Assembly (NCBI GenBank): GCA_045589495.1
Contig: JAZNPF010000038.1
Coordinates: 1-64,000, forward strand
DNA: 64,000 bases
Origin: SIG455 sp045589495
GTDB lineage: Bacteria; Bacillota; Clostridia; UMGS1810
Direction: 5' to 3'
Positions 9,212 to 19,514 of this stretch are shown piece after piece (positions within the stretch are counted from its first letter, which is position 1; each line of letters opens with the position of its first letter). The notes under the pieces are model-generated. The model worked only from the letters and a program-made list of their open reading frames with translations. It had not been told where the DNA came from and searched no databases. Made by a program: the position numbers and the translations under genes.

Positions 9212-12200
9212 ATGAGAAAAGTTCTGATTTCATTTGCATCAGTTGTATTACTTATGCTATCGCTTACGATGGTTGCTTCGGCAGACTCAATTGCACTTGA
9301 GGCGGAAGACTTTAATATTTACAGCAGTTTTGCCATAACTCAAAGTGATAAGGCTTCCGGAGGTAAGTATATTACTGCTACCGCAACAAATGCTGTTGTT
9401 GCAAGAACACCAGAAGATTTAGGTGCTGTGAATACCGAAATTAAAATTGACATTAAAAAATCTGCAAACTACTCTATGTATATCCGTATAGCAAATCCAT
9501 CAGCATTTAACGGAGACTCTATGTATTTTATACACGACGATGTGGTTCACGAATTCCACTTTGGTGTTGAACATACAGATTTTTATTGGAAAAAAGTTGC
9601 TGTTGCCAAGTTTGAAGAAGGCGAGCATATAATAAGACTTTATGCCCGTGAGCAGAATGCAATGATAGATAAAGTTATTATCACAAGTGATCCTTTCTTT
9701 ATTCCGGAAGGGATAGGTGAAATTCCCGAAAGTGAATCTGTTCTGTATAATAACGGCGCAGGCGATATAAGAGCGCCGCTTCCGGCAGTAGTTCCTCCAA
9801 ATGAGCATCCAAGACTTTTGGTGCGCAAATCTGATTTGCCAAGAATAAGAGAAAATCTTACACACCCGCAGAATATCGGTGCGTATGAGCGTGTGCTTGA
9901 AAAAGCGAAGTCCACTCACAAAGGAGATCAGGCATCATACAGTGCTGACCTTTTGGAAATTATGCAGGCAAAAGCGTTTCTTTATGTTGTAAACGGCGAT
10001 GTTGAAATGGGACGTCAGGCTGTAGAAATGGTGATGAATCATATTGTAAGACTTCAGGTTGCAACAAGTTTTGCAAGTGACGCCACAATGCGTAGCGCAG
10101 GTCACGCAGTATTCTGTACCGCGTGCGTGTATGACTGGTGTTACGACCTTTTCACCCCTGAACAGAGAGCACTTTATATTCAGAAGTGCGAAGATCTTAT
10201 AACCCTCAACTTTGAGGGTGGCTTTCCCAACGTTGAAACCCAGAACATTCCAACTACTGCCGGTCACAGTGTAGAAAATCCATACTATAAAGACCAGTTG
10301 GCATTTGCTATTGCTATATATGACGAAAATCCTTTTGTATATAACAATCTTGTTGGCGTTCTTAATATGAACTATTTCCCTCTTCTTAACTGGTATTATC
10401 CTTCACACTGGATGACTCAGGGCGTTTCAACTTACGGTGATTTCCGTTATGTTTGGGAAATGTTCTGTGCGTATATGCTTGAAACACTCGGACAAAAACC
10501 GTTTCCTGAAGGACCGCATTATTCAATTTATAAATCTATTTACTGGCGCAGACCTGACGGACACTATTTCACAGACTCGGACGAAACAAGAAAAGTATTT
10601 GATAATACTTACGTAAAGAACAACCATGCGCTATATCTTATGGCGGGTAACATGTATAAAGACCCGTATCTTAAATGGCAATATTATAAGAACAAAGCAT
10701 CTACAGATTATGTAAACTCGGGTATAACAGGTGTTACTGCACCGCTTTACCTTATTATGAATGACACAACTGTTGAACTTGATAATCGTCTGGAACTTCC
10801 GCTTACAAAATATTATCCGTCACCAGTTGGCAATATGATGGCGCGTACAAGTTGGGAAGAGGGTGTAGACTCACCTGCAGTTTTAGCATCAATGAAACCC
10901 CAGGAAACATACTTCTCTCAGCATACACACGTAGAAACAGGCAACTTTACATTATATTATAAAGGTATGCTTGCACTTGACTCCGGCTCTTATGAAGCAC
11001 CTGCATATACTAAAGAAGATGGTACTTATGTTGCCGGTTCCGTATGGGGTTCAGGGCATTATATGAGTTATCTTACAACACCGATTGCACATAACGTACT
11101 TATGGTATATGATCCTGCAAACACCGCAGAAATCAGATATGGCGGACAGACTATGCGTCCCGGTGCATATAATAGCATTAAAACATATTCTTCATTTATG
11201 GGTGGCTCAAATAAAACTGCTGAAAATCTTGAGTATGATTACGGTCCTGATAAGCAGGCACCTGAATACAGTTGGCTTGAAAGTGACCTTTCCTACGGAT
11301 ACAAAAAAGAACTTGTCAAAGATTATACACGTTCATATATGTTCCTGAATCTGTTTGACGAAGAAATTCCTGCGGCATTCATCATATTTGACCGTGTACA
11401 GTCTGCAGATGCCGGACTTACTAAATCCTGGTTGCTCCACTCTCAGGAAGAACCAAGAATTGATGGAAACAAAGTTACCATTGACCGTACAGAATGGCAC
11501 AACAGCGGCAGACTTACAAATACAGTTGTTCTGCCTGAAAAACACAAGATTGAAAAAATCGGCGGTCCCGGTATGGAATATTGGGACGGACAGAGCAATC
11601 TTGAAATTTATCGTCAGCCTATAGGTGATGAAAGCGGTTCTTGGAGAATCGAAGTAAAACCTGAAGAAAAGAAAGCACAGGATTATTTCCTTAACGTTAT
11701 TCAGGTAAGCGATCCTGATGACAGTATTGCTCATCATGAGGTTATTTCAAATGAGCAGGGTGAATTTATAGGTGTGTTCATTGCTGACCGTGCTGTATTT
11801 ATGAAGAAAAAGGCTGGTAAAGTTTCGAGAAACTTTACAGTAACTGCTGATGGCGAAGGCGAAATTTCGTATATCATCACAAACCTTGCAGAAGGCAGAT
11901 GGACAGTTGAAGATGCAAACGGAAAACAGATTGCAAGCGAACTTGTTGCTGATGAACACGGTGTACTCCGATTCAGAGCGAAAGCGGGAACGTACAAAGT
12001 TAATTGGGATTACGAGTTTGGTATAGAACCTAAAGTGTTTGACATACTTGCTGATGCAAAAAGACTTGACTATACTCCTGTAGATGTGTTCATAAACAAT
12101 AAAACTTATGACCGCAGAGGCCGTCTTGAAGGCGAAACAATAATGATGGCTTTAGAGGATATTGCATCTTACACAAATGGCAGTGAATTCACTATAGATG

Positions 12201-12886
12201 GCAACAACTTTACTGCAAAAGGCCGTGTTGGAGAAATGTCAGGTACAGTCGGTTCAACCGAGGCTGTTGTAAACGGTGAAAAAGTAACACTTTCCGTAGC
12301 ACCTGCGTACTTTGACAATTTACTTTATATTCCTATGGACGAATGTATGAAAAACGTATTTGAATACGTTGCAGATTATGATTCACTCACCTATATCCTT
12401 TATTTCCGTGGCGGATATTATATGGTGCCCGGTGCTGATTTTGACATTATCAATGTTGAGGACAGAAACAGAGCAGACATAATAACCGCAACCTGCAGCG
12501 AGATTAACGCAGAAGGCAACGAGCCTAATGTAAGTCTTGACAATAACTACTCAACCTACTGGTGCAGCAGCGGTGCAGGGGAATGGATTATATATGAACT
12601 TGCAGAAACGTATGACGTTACAGGTGTAGGTCTTGCGTGGGCAAGCGGACATATAAGACAGGAACACTTTGCTGTTCATGTATCTGAAGACGGAGAAAAC
12701 TGGACAGAAATGTGGAGAGGCGATTCTTCCGGTAAAACAGACAGAATTGAAGACTTCAAATTCAAACAGCCCGTTAAAGCGAAGTATGTGAAACTGGAGT
12801 GTAATATGAATACTGTAAACCAGATGAACTCATTGTATGAAACGTTTGTTTACTGTACAGAAAAAATTCCGTATTATGAGAAATAA
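9212..12886 (+). CDS. Secreted heparinase II/III-like polysaccharide lyase with C-terminal F5/8C (CBM32-like) domain
   Basis: This 1224-residue paralogue of the preceding gene aligns along the first 1070 residues or so: signal peptide, AEDF carbohydrate-binding-like domain, HPRLLVRKSDLP toroid start, beta-sandwich and stalk-like domain (about 955-1067). The candidate catalytic set is conserved: His352 (GHSVENP), Tyr408 (VSTYGDF) and His571/His573 (QHTHVETG). The C-terminus differs. Instead of the IPDE module it has a discoidin/F5-8C-like domain (about 1087-1213; NNYSTYW, FAVHVSEDGENW, AKYVKLE), a common carbohydrate-binding fold. GGAGAAAT precedes ATG 9212 and the gap to the previous gene is 36 bases, so both are likely one transcript. 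Swapping the C-terminal domain after duplication suggests two lyases aimed at different glycan contexts (inference). Confidence 0.82.
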   Translation: MRKVLISFASVVLLMLSLTMVASADSIALEAEDFNIYSSFAITQSDKASGGKYITATATNAVVARTPEDLGAVNTEIKIDIKKSANYSMYIRIANPSAFNGDSMYFIHDDVVHEFHFGVEHTDFYWKKVAVAKFEEGEHIIRLYAREQNAMIDKVIITSDPFFIPEGIGEIPESESVLYNNGAGDIRAPLPAVVPPNEHPRLLVRKSDLPRIRENLTHPQNIGAYERVLEKAKSTHKGDQASYSADLLEIMQAKAFLYVVNGDVEMGRQAVEMVMNHIVRLQVATSFASDATMRSAGHAVFCTACVYDWCYDLFTPEQRALYIQKCEDLITLNFEGGFPNVETQNIPTTAGHSVENPYYKDQLAFAIAIYDENPFVYNNLVGVLNMNYFPLLNWYYPSHWMTQGVSTYGDFRYVWEMFCAYMLETLGQKPFPEGPHYSIYKSIYWRRPDGHYFTDSDETRKVFDNTYVKNNHALYLMAGNMYKDPYLKWQYYKNKASTDYVNSGITGVTAPLYLIMNDTTVELDNRLELPLTKYYPSPVGNMMARTSWEEGVDSPAVLASMKPQETYFSQHTHVETGNFTLYYKGMLALDSGSYEAPAYTKEDGTYVAGSVWGSGHYMSYLTTPIAHNVLMVYDPANTAEIRYGGQTMRPGAYNSIKTYSSFMGGSNKTAENLEYDYGPDKQAPEYSWLESDLSYGYKKELVKDYTRSYMFLNLFDEEIPAAFIIFDRVQSADAGLTKSWLLHSQEEPRIDGNKVTIDRTEWHNSGRLTNTVVLPEKHKIEKIGGPGMEYWDGQSNLEIYRQPIGDESGSWRIEVKPEEKKAQDYFLNVIQVSDPDDSIAHHEVISNEQGEFIGVFIADRAVFMKKKAGKVSRNFTVTADGEGEISYIITNLAEGRWTVEDANGKQIASELVADEHGVLRFRAKAGTYKVNWDYEFGIEPKVFDILADAKRLDYTPVDVFINNKTYDRRGRLEGETIMMALEDIASYTNGSEFTIDGNNFTAKGRVGEMSGTVGSTEAVVNGEKVTLSVAPAYFDNLLYIPMDECMKNVFEYVADYDSLTYILYFRGGYYMVPGADFDIINVEDRNRADIITATCSEINAEGNEPNVSLDNNYSTYWCSSGAGEWIIYELAETYDVTGVGLAWASGHIRQEHFAVHVSEDGENWTEMWRGDSSGKTDRIEDFKFKQPVKAKYVKLECNMNTVNQMNSLYETFVYCTEKIPYYEK

Positions 12887-12911
12887 GATATAAGCGAAAA
12901 GGAGAAAACAG

Positions 12912-14690
12912 ATGAAGAAAATAATCTCTATGATTTTGTCGGTGCTGATGATATTTTCTGTATCAGTAACGGCGTATGCGGCTCCTACAGCGGCAGATAT
13001 CTCCGCAAGCGCCAATATTGTTACAAACAATGAAACACTTACGGCAGTACAGACTGTAACAATTGGCGGCACAGAGATAGAAGAGGCCAAAGGAAAAACC
13101 GTTAATTTAAGAATGTGGAAAAGCGGAAAAACAATTGCAGATTATGAGCCCGGAACACCCGGAAAAACTGAATTGGATGTTTTTGCTGCTATTTTGCAGA
13201 CATCTGCCAATGAGGACGGAACATTCAAGTTTGAATTTCCTTTTTCCGAAGATGCAGCAACATATATGGCGGATATAAAAATTGAGGGACAGCCGATAAT
13301 TTCAAATATTGCTGTTTCAACTGCCGATGTAAATGCTATAAACACATTCCTTACAAAAATAAATAATTCAACTCAACTTGCGGCAATGACTGTTGCTGAT
13401 TTTAATCCCGTTATTGCAGCGCCTTCATATTATGGTATTGATTTAACATCGTTTAACGACCTTTTACCTGAAAATAAAACTGCCGTTTTAAATGCGTCTA
13501 TTAACGTTTTTAAAACGAACAATGCCGCAAATAAAAAGAACACAACAGAGGTTGTGGCATCTGCACTCGCAGAAAACACATTGGTTAAAATTTTTGCACA
13601 AACATCAGATGCAACTATTCTCAATAGAGCAATAAGCACATATTCAACCCTTGTTAATCTGAATGATGCAACCGGTATCAAAACGATTTATGACGGATTT
13701 GATGCGAACGGCAAAAATGCAGCGGTTTCTGCTATAGGTACTAAAACCTATATCAATTCTGCAGCCATTAAAGACGCTTTAAAAGAAAGCATCTTCTTAA
13801 AAGCAATAAAAGAAACAACATACAGTACAGAAATAACTACAATTATAAACGGAAACATTGATTACTTTAACTTTACTTCTGAAACTGAACTTGCTGCAAA
13901 AAATGCATATACTTCCAATAGTGCAATCAAAACATTTGTTTGTGACAGTATAAATTTAAGCAAGGGCAGTTTAAATACAATCGCAGAATTTAAAACTGCT
14001 TTTGTTAATGCGGTAAATGAATATGTTCCGCCAACACAAGGCGGTTCCGGCGGAAGTTCAGGCGGTGGTTTCGGCGGCGGTTCATCTTCAAGTGTAAGTA
14101 TCGGTTCAAGTCTTTTGCCGTCTCAAGAACCAGTTTCCACAGTTGCCGTTTTCACTGATATGACAGGTCATTGGGCATCCCCAGCGGTATCTTATCTTGC
14201 AAGTAAACGTATAGTTTCAGGACGTGGCGATAATATGTTCTATCCGTCCAATCAGGTAACAAGAGCAGAATTTGTTAAAATGATAGTTGAAGCATACGGA
14301 TTGTTTGAAAATCACGCAACTGCTGATTTTTCAGACGTTGCGCCTGATCAGTGGTATTATCCCTATGTTGCGTCAATGGTTAAAAAGGGATACGTTCTCG
14401 GAAACGATGCAGGCACATTCAATCCCGATGCACTTATCTCACGTCAGGATATGGCGGCAATTCTCTACAGAACTTTACAGGGACAGAACCTTGTAAAAGT
14501 TATAAATACACTTGAAATCAAATTTGATGATTTCAGTGAGGTTTCACCTTATGCGCAAAACAGCGTATCATATTTGTCTAATATGAAACTGATAAACGGT
14601 TCAGACGGCAAATACAGACCTCACGATTCTTCTACACGTGCAGAGGCTGCACAGATTATCTATAATGCACTTATGGGGGTGGGTAACTGA
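12912..14690 (+). CDS. S-layer-homology surface protein, lyase-locus type
   Basis: The 592-residue product has a signal peptide (cleavage near AYA-AP), a beta-rich N-terminal part, a mostly helical central region (about 150-370), a Gly/Ser linker (about 377-395) and three C-terminal SLH repeats (about 410-590; FTDMTGHWASPAV, FSDVAPDQWYYPYV, FSEVSPYAQNSV). SLH repeats bind pyruvylated secondary cell-wall polysaccharide, so it is probably fixed to the wall with the N-terminal part exposed. It begins 25 bases after the lyase gene with AAAGGAGA as ribosome site. The next gene starts inside its stop codon. It may serve as a surface scaffold for the lyase system, but no docking domain is recognisable. 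Confidence 0.85.
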   Translation: MKKIISMILSVLMIFSVSVTAYAAPTAADISASANIVTNNETLTAVQTVTIGGTEIEEAKGKTVNLRMWKSGKTIADYEPGTPGKTELDVFAAILQTSANEDGTFKFEFPFSEDAATYMADIKIEGQPIISNIAVSTADVNAINTFLTKINNSTQLAAMTVADFNPVIAAPSYYGIDLTSFNDLLPENKTAVLNASINVFKTNNAANKKNTTEVVASALAENTLVKIFAQTSDATILNRAISTYSTLVNLNDATGIKTIYDGFDANGKNAAVSAIGTKTYINSAAIKDALKESIFLKAIKETTYSTEITTIINGNIDYFNFTSETELAAKNAYTSNSAIKTFVCDSINLSKGSLNTIAEFKTAFVNAVNEYVPPTQGGSGGSSGGGFGGGSSSSVSIGSSLLPSQEPVSTVAVFTDMTGHWASPAVSYLASKRIVSGRGDNMFYPSNQVTRAEFVKMIVEAYGLFENHATADFSDVAPDQWYYPYVASMVKKGYVLGNDAGTFNPDALISRQDMAAILYRTLQGQNLVKVINTLEIKFDDFSEVSPYAQNSVSYLSNMKLINGSDGKYRPHDSSTRAEAAQIIYNALMGVGN

Positions 14691-17452
14691 TGATGAAAAA
14701 AATATCACTTTTTTGCCTTGTTATCGTAATGATAATGACATCGGCTGTTTGTGTTCCTTTTGCGTACGCAACAGAAGCAGAGGAAACAGTCGAGTCCTCC
14801 GAAGTTGAATTTTTGAAAGCAATCGGCATTCTGGATGATGACCTTGCAATGAACACTCCTGTAACAAGAGGTGTATTTGCTAAATATGTTGCCCGTCTTT
14901 GCGGGAATGTTCCTGAGTCAACTGCAGCAGCACAGAATTATTATGATGTTTATGAAACTGATGATTTTTGCAACGGAGTATCACTTCTTACCCAACTCGG
15001 ACTTTTAAACGGATATGGTGATGGTACATTTCTTCCTTCACGTCCAGTCAGCATTTCTGAAGCGGAAAAAGTAACAGTTGACCTTTTAGGTTATAAATAC
15101 ATTGCACACTTAAATGGCGGATACCCCACAGGTTATTCAATCGCCGCACAGAACCTTGGCTTGCTCAAAGGATTAGATACCAATCAGAAATATTTCTACG
15201 GTGCAGACCTTGCGCGTCTTATTTATAATGCTATAGATGTTGATATTCTTATGGAAAATGGCGTTATAAAAAGCGATGGCGAATCTTCTGTAAATATGCA
15301 GAAGATAGAAGGACACACAATATTGACAGAAAAACTTGATATGTACAAAGGCGAAGGTGTTGTGTATGCAAATGCCATCACAAATCTTAATGGTGCGTCT
15401 GTAAATAAAAATCAGATATGGATTGACAACTTTGCTGTTAACGTAACAAACCCCAAACATTTTGATTTAGTCGGATGCCATATTGAGTATGTATATCATC
15501 AGGAAGAGAACAGTAATGAAAAAACTCTTGTTTATGCTTTTTCTGATAAAGACAGTACACTTTCACTTACAAAAGAAACCTTTTTAGGTATTGACGGACT
15601 CAAGGCATCATACAGTGATGACAATGGAAAAGTAAAAAAAGCACAACTTGAAACAAATGTAAAATTTGTATATAATGGTGATGTGGTTCCTTTTGACCAG
15701 AGTTTAATTTCCGGTTTCAAAACAGGAAAAATTACACTTACAGACAGCAATACAAACGGTGTTTATGATTTGGTTAAAATTGAAAACTACACAAGTTTTG
15801 TTGCAGAAAGTGTTAATTTAATATCATCTGTTGCTTCCGAAAGTATGAAAGCAGGCGCAGTATCACTTGATTTGGCGGCAGATAAATATACTGTTATGCA
15901 ACTGATGAATTCAGACGATAATGAAGTTACTGTTGATAGCATAGCACCCGGAAATGTAATTTCTTACTACAAAAATGCTAATAACAGTTTCTTAAAGGCG
16001 TATGTGTCTAAAAACCTTGCCGAAGGTACACTTAAATCTATCGGCACAACTAACGGCAGTACATCATACCAGATTGGTGATATAATCTATCCCATTCCTG
16101 CAGGATACACAGGAAAAACTGCTAAGGTAGGCGATGTTATCACTGCTTATCTGGATGTATTCGGATATATCGCAGATATTAAGATGGGTACAAATGATGG
16201 TTTTACTGCGGCATTTTTGCTTAGCAGTTCATACGATAGCAATGGCTTTAACGATAAATTCTATTTCAAGGTTTATAATAAACAGAATAAAACAGAAACA
16301 CTTTGTGCAGATAAAAAAGTATTGTACAACGGCGTTAAAACAGAAGTTAAAGATTTAGCGGGATTACTTGCTAATAACATGACTACACTTGGAAACAGCC
16401 AGGGAATTATATGCTATAAACTTAATGAAGAAGGTTTGGTTGAAGCAGTAGAAACCTGTATTGGTGAGGCTTCTGCAAACTTAAACGAGGACGGCAGATT
16501 AAGAATTGCCGTAACTAATTATGACAAAGTCAAAACTCTCGATTTTGATGTTGCAAACAAGTCAAAACTTCAGTACTATAGCAGTATGATTGACTCAAGA
16601 GCAGTATTTGATGATACATCTGTTGTGTTTGCTATTGCTAATCAGTATAATGTGGATAGTCAAAACAAGACTATTACGCCTAACCAGACACAGCCATATA
16701 CAGAATCGCAGATAAAGGCTATTACCAGAAATGACCTGAATGACAGAGATTCACACTTCGTTGAAGCATATTCATTGTATAACGATGCTCCCAGAGTAAA
16801 AGCGGTAATCATTTTTGACAATATTTCAGTTTCAATTCCAAGAGGTGAAAACCTTGCTACTGTTATATCTTCCAGTGCTACTCTTGATGAGAACGGTATG
16901 GATGTATATCAGGCTCATATTATGGTTGAAGGAGTAGAAAAGAAAATTACTCTTGCTGAAACAATAACAAAGTATGAAGAAATATTGGTTAATGGTGTAG
17001 CCACAGCAAAAGTAACCACAATTAACAGAAACGAACTCAAGCCCGGTGACACATTCCGCTACGGAACAAGTTCTGACGGAGAACTTGATAAACTTGAAAT
17101 GGTATATACTATTGCAGACGGTTGGAAATATACGTGGTTTGACGGACAGTCTGTAAACGAGCCAAATGCACAACTCGCTTATGGTAAAGTTATTGCTAAT
17201 GATGGAATGTATACGAGAATAATGTTTGATAAGGACAGTTCGGGTAATATTCAGGATTATACAGGGTTTATTCAGGATTATTATGCAATTCCGCAGTCAC
17301 ACTATAGCAAAGTTACTGTTTTGACTATTGAACCGAGAGGATGTACCGTAACTGCAGGTACTATCAAAGATGCGGAAATAGGTGATTATGTTATTAACTA
17401 TCGTAATCTTATGGCGGCAGTTGGTTTTGTAATCATTAAGGACAGAAGATAG
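14690..17452 (+). CDS. Large secreted SLH-type protein with beta-domain tail
   Basis: This 920-residue protein has a signal peptide (cleavage near AYA-TE), then degenerate SLH repeats (about 33-195; AIGILDDDLAMNTPVTRGVF, GYGDGTFLPSRPVSISEAE). A long beta-rich region with short repeated units (KIEGHTILTEK, GYIADIKMG, DAEIGDYVINYRN) follows to the end. The start overlaps the stop of the preceding SLH gene (ATGATG at 14690-14695), so translation is coupled. The order N-terminal SLH plus repeated beta domains resembles the SLH protein at 48163. It is probably an S-layer or wall-bound partner of the preceding protein. No enzymatic motif is seen. Confidence 0.75.
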   Translation: MMKKISLFCLVIVMIMTSAVCVPFAYATEAEETVESSEVEFLKAIGILDDDLAMNTPVTRGVFAKYVARLCGNVPESTAAAQNYYDVYETDDFCNGVSLLTQLGLLNGYGDGTFLPSRPVSISEAEKVTVDLLGYKYIAHLNGGYPTGYSIAAQNLGLLKGLDTNQKYFYGADLARLIYNAIDVDILMENGVIKSDGESSVNMQKIEGHTILTEKLDMYKGEGVVYANAITNLNGASVNKNQIWIDNFAVNVTNPKHFDLVGCHIEYVYHQEENSNEKTLVYAFSDKDSTLSLTKETFLGIDGLKASYSDDNGKVKKAQLETNVKFVYNGDVVPFDQSLISGFKTGKITLTDSNTNGVYDLVKIENYTSFVAESVNLISSVASESMKAGAVSLDLAADKYTVMQLMNSDDNEVTVDSIAPGNVISYYKNANNSFLKAYVSKNLAEGTLKSIGTTNGSTSYQIGDIIYPIPAGYTGKTAKVGDVITAYLDVFGYIADIKMGTNDGFTAAFLLSSSYDSNGFNDKFYFKVYNKQNKTETLCADKKVLYNGVKTEVKDLAGLLANNMTTLGNSQGIICYKLNEEGLVEAVETCIGEASANLNEDGRLRIAVTNYDKVKTLDFDVANKSKLQYYSSMIDSRAVFDDTSVVFAIANQYNVDSQNKTITPNQTQPYTESQIKAITRNDLNDRDSHFVEAYSLYNDAPRVKAVIIFDNISVSIPRGENLATVISSSATLDENGMDVYQAHIMVEGVEKKITLAETITKYEEILVNGVATAKVTTINRNELKPGDTFRYGTSSDGELDKLEMVYTIADGWKYTWFDGQSVNEPNAQLAYGKVIANDGMYTRIMFDKDSSGNIQDYTGFIQDYYAIPQSHYSKVTVLTIEPRGCTVTAGTIKDAEIGDYVINYRNLMAAVGFVIIKDRR

Positions 17453-17468
17453 ACAAAAGTTTATAGCA

Positions 17469-17496
17469 CCAGAGCCGAAAGGCTCTGGCGGTTTTA
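17469..17496 (+). terminator. Rho-independent terminator closing the lyase/SLH transcript
   Basis: CCAGAGCC-GAAA-GGCTCTGG forms an 8-bp GC-rich stem with a GNRA-type tetraloop, followed by CGGTTTTA. It lies 17 bases after the SLH gene and 30 bases before the GH20 gene. Confidence 0.8.
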
Positions 17497-17526
17497 TGTA
17501 TCACATCATACGAGGAGTGGATTTCA

Positions 17527-19419
17527 ATGCTTAAACTTAATTTTAAAGGTGATATTGCAGATATTAAAGAGGGGTTATCTCTTATTTCTGAAAGAATGGG
17601 CTTTGCGCTTGAAGAAAGCGGTGTATGTGTGGATGTCACCAAAGCAGATGACGGACTTTGCGCTTTTGCAAAAGACGGAAAATATGAAATTAAATACAGC
17701 ACTAAAGCAGAATTTTTCAGAGCGCTTTCTTTCCTTGTTTTCAATATTAAAAAGGGCGAGGAGAATTTTGAAATATGTGAAAAAGCAAAAATCAAGACAA
17801 GCGGTTATATGCTTGACCTTTCCAGATGTGCTGTGCTTACCGTAGAAAGCGCAAAAGATATAATCGAAAGAACTGCGCTTATGGGTATCAATATGATGAT
17901 GCTCTATACAGAAGATACATATCAGATGGACAAATATCCGTATTTTGGATATATGCGCGGTGCGTACAGTAAGGAAGAACTTAAAGAAATAGATGCGTAT
18001 GCACTTAAATTCGGCATAGAACTTATTCCTTGCATACAAACATTGGCACATCTTGGTGCGGCGCTACGCTGGAGAGATTTTGGCGATGTTAAAGACACAC
18101 CGACAGTATTACTGGTAGGCGAAGACAAAACTTATGAACTTATTGAAGAAATGATTAAAACATGCCGTGAAATATTTGCAACCGACAGAATTCATATCGG
18201 TATGGACGAGGCTTTTGACCTTGGTACAGGCGGTTTTTTCCAAAGAAACGGATACGTTCCCTCAACAGAGATTATGAATGCCCACTTGAAACGTGTTTCT
18301 GCAATAGTTGATAAGTATAATTATAAACCGATGGTGTGGAGTGATATGTTCTTCACCAGTTGCAATAACGAAAAATATTATTATATCCCTGAAACACAGT
18401 TCCCTGAAGATTTCAAAAACAATATCCCCAAAAATCTTGAGATGGTTTATTGGGATTATGAGGGTGACTTTGAGGGAAGATATGATTCCATGCTTAAGGC
18501 ACATAAACGTCTGGAACACGAAATAGTATTTGCCGGAGCCTGCTGGAGTTGGAATCGTCTTGCACCGAATTTTCAGAAAACATTTATGGCATCACGTGCG
18601 GCACTTTCTGCGTGCAAAAAGCACGGAGTACAGACTGCGTTTATGACTATCTGGGGTAACGGCGGCACGCAGACTAATTTCTATGAAAATCTGCCTGCAA
18701 TTCAACTCTGGGCTGAACTTACATATAATGATGATGTGCCCGATGGACTTCTGGCAGAACATTTCAATGCGTGTACCGGATATGACTTTGATGCGTTTAT
18801 GTTGCTTTCGTGCGACGATTATTCACCCGAAGATATAGAGAAGCACTTTGCAAAATCACGTGCGTTTTTATGTATCAACACATCTATTCAGATTTTCTAT
18901 CAGGACGTGCTTTTCGGTTTGCTTGACAAAAATCTGGCTGATTACGACTTTTCATCACATTACCGCAAATATTATGATGATATAACGAAAATTGATAATC
19001 AGGGCGATATGCAGGATATATTTGAAATACATAAAGTTCTTTACAGAATTCTGTGGAAAAAGAGCGATATTGGCATCCGCTTAACTGCTGCTTACCGTGC
19101 AGATGATAAGAAATTGCTTTCTGATTTGCTTGAAGAACTTAAATCAATAAGAGCAGATGTTGAAACATTGCATATTATGTATTACGAAATGTGGCATACA
19201 ATGTATAAGCCGTTTGGATGGGAGCAGTTTGATATGAAGTTTGGCGGGCTTAAAGCACGTATGGATACTGCTGTTATGCGTATAAGCAAGTATTTAGGTG
19301 GAGAAATATCATCAATCCCTGAATTTGAGGTTGAAAGACTTTATTTTGACGGTTATCCGAATGCTATGATTGAAGTGGGGTCTGTAAACACATTTGACAG
19401 ACCTGCACTTACAGATTGA
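17527..19419 (+). CDS. GH20 family beta-N-acetylhexosaminidase, cytoplasmic
   Basis: The 630-residue protein has no signal peptide, so it probably works on imported oligosaccharides. The N-terminal 90 residues look like the zincin-fold domain that precedes GH20 barrels. The TIM barrel follows: LDLSRCAV, IPCIQTLAHLGA, then HIGMDEA with Asp227-Glu228. In the GH20 mechanism this pair is the polarising Asp and the general acid Glu, with the substrate N-acetyl group as nucleophile. The helical C-terminal region (about 430-600) matches long GH20 members. The ribosome site is GAGGAGTG before ATG 17527. Exo-hexosaminidase activity fits with the lyases upstream if the target polymer contains N-acetylhexosamine (for example a glycosaminoglycan), but that is inference. 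Confidence 0.88.
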   Translation: MLKLNFKGDIADIKEGLSLISERMGFALEESGVCVDVTKADDGLCAFAKDGKYEIKYSTKAEFFRALSFLVFNIKKGEENFEICEKAKIKTSGYMLDLSRCAVLTVESAKDIIERTALMGINMMMLYTEDTYQMDKYPYFGYMRGAYSKEELKEIDAYALKFGIELIPCIQTLAHLGAALRWRDFGDVKDTPTVLLVGEDKTYELIEEMIKTCREIFATDRIHIGMDEAFDLGTGGFFQRNGYVPSTEIMNAHLKRVSAIVDKYNYKPMVWSDMFFTSCNNEKYYYIPETQFPEDFKNNIPKNLEMVYWDYEGDFEGRYDSMLKAHKRLEHEIVFAGACWSWNRLAPNFQKTFMASRAALSACKKHGVQTAFMTIWGNGGTQTNFYENLPAIQLWAELTYNDDVPDGLLAEHFNACTGYDFDAFMLLSCDDYSPEDIEKHFAKSRAFLCINTSIQIFYQDVLFGLLDKNLADYDFSSHYRKYYDDITKIDNQGDMQDIFEIHKVLYRILWKKSDIGIRLTAAYRADDKKLLSDLLEELKSIRADVETLHIMYYEMWHTMYKPFGWEQFDMKFGGLKARMDTAVMRISKYLGGEISSIPEFEVERLYFDGYPNAMIEVGSVNTFDRPALTD

Positions 19420-19456
19420 TTTTATTCTTGAAAATATTCAAATTGTATGGTAAACT

Positions 19457-19492
19457 AAAAGCAAGATTTTGTTAAAATCTTGCTTTTAATTT
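19457..19492 (+). terminator. Rho-independent terminator after the hexosaminidase gene
   Basis: AAAAGCAAGATTTT-GTT-AAAATCTTGCTTTT is a perfect 14-bp stem followed by AATTTTTA. It lies just before the esterase gene, which therefore may need its own promoter or depend on read-through. Confidence 0.75.
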
Positions 19493-19514
19493 TTATGTGA
19501 ATGGAGAATTCGGT

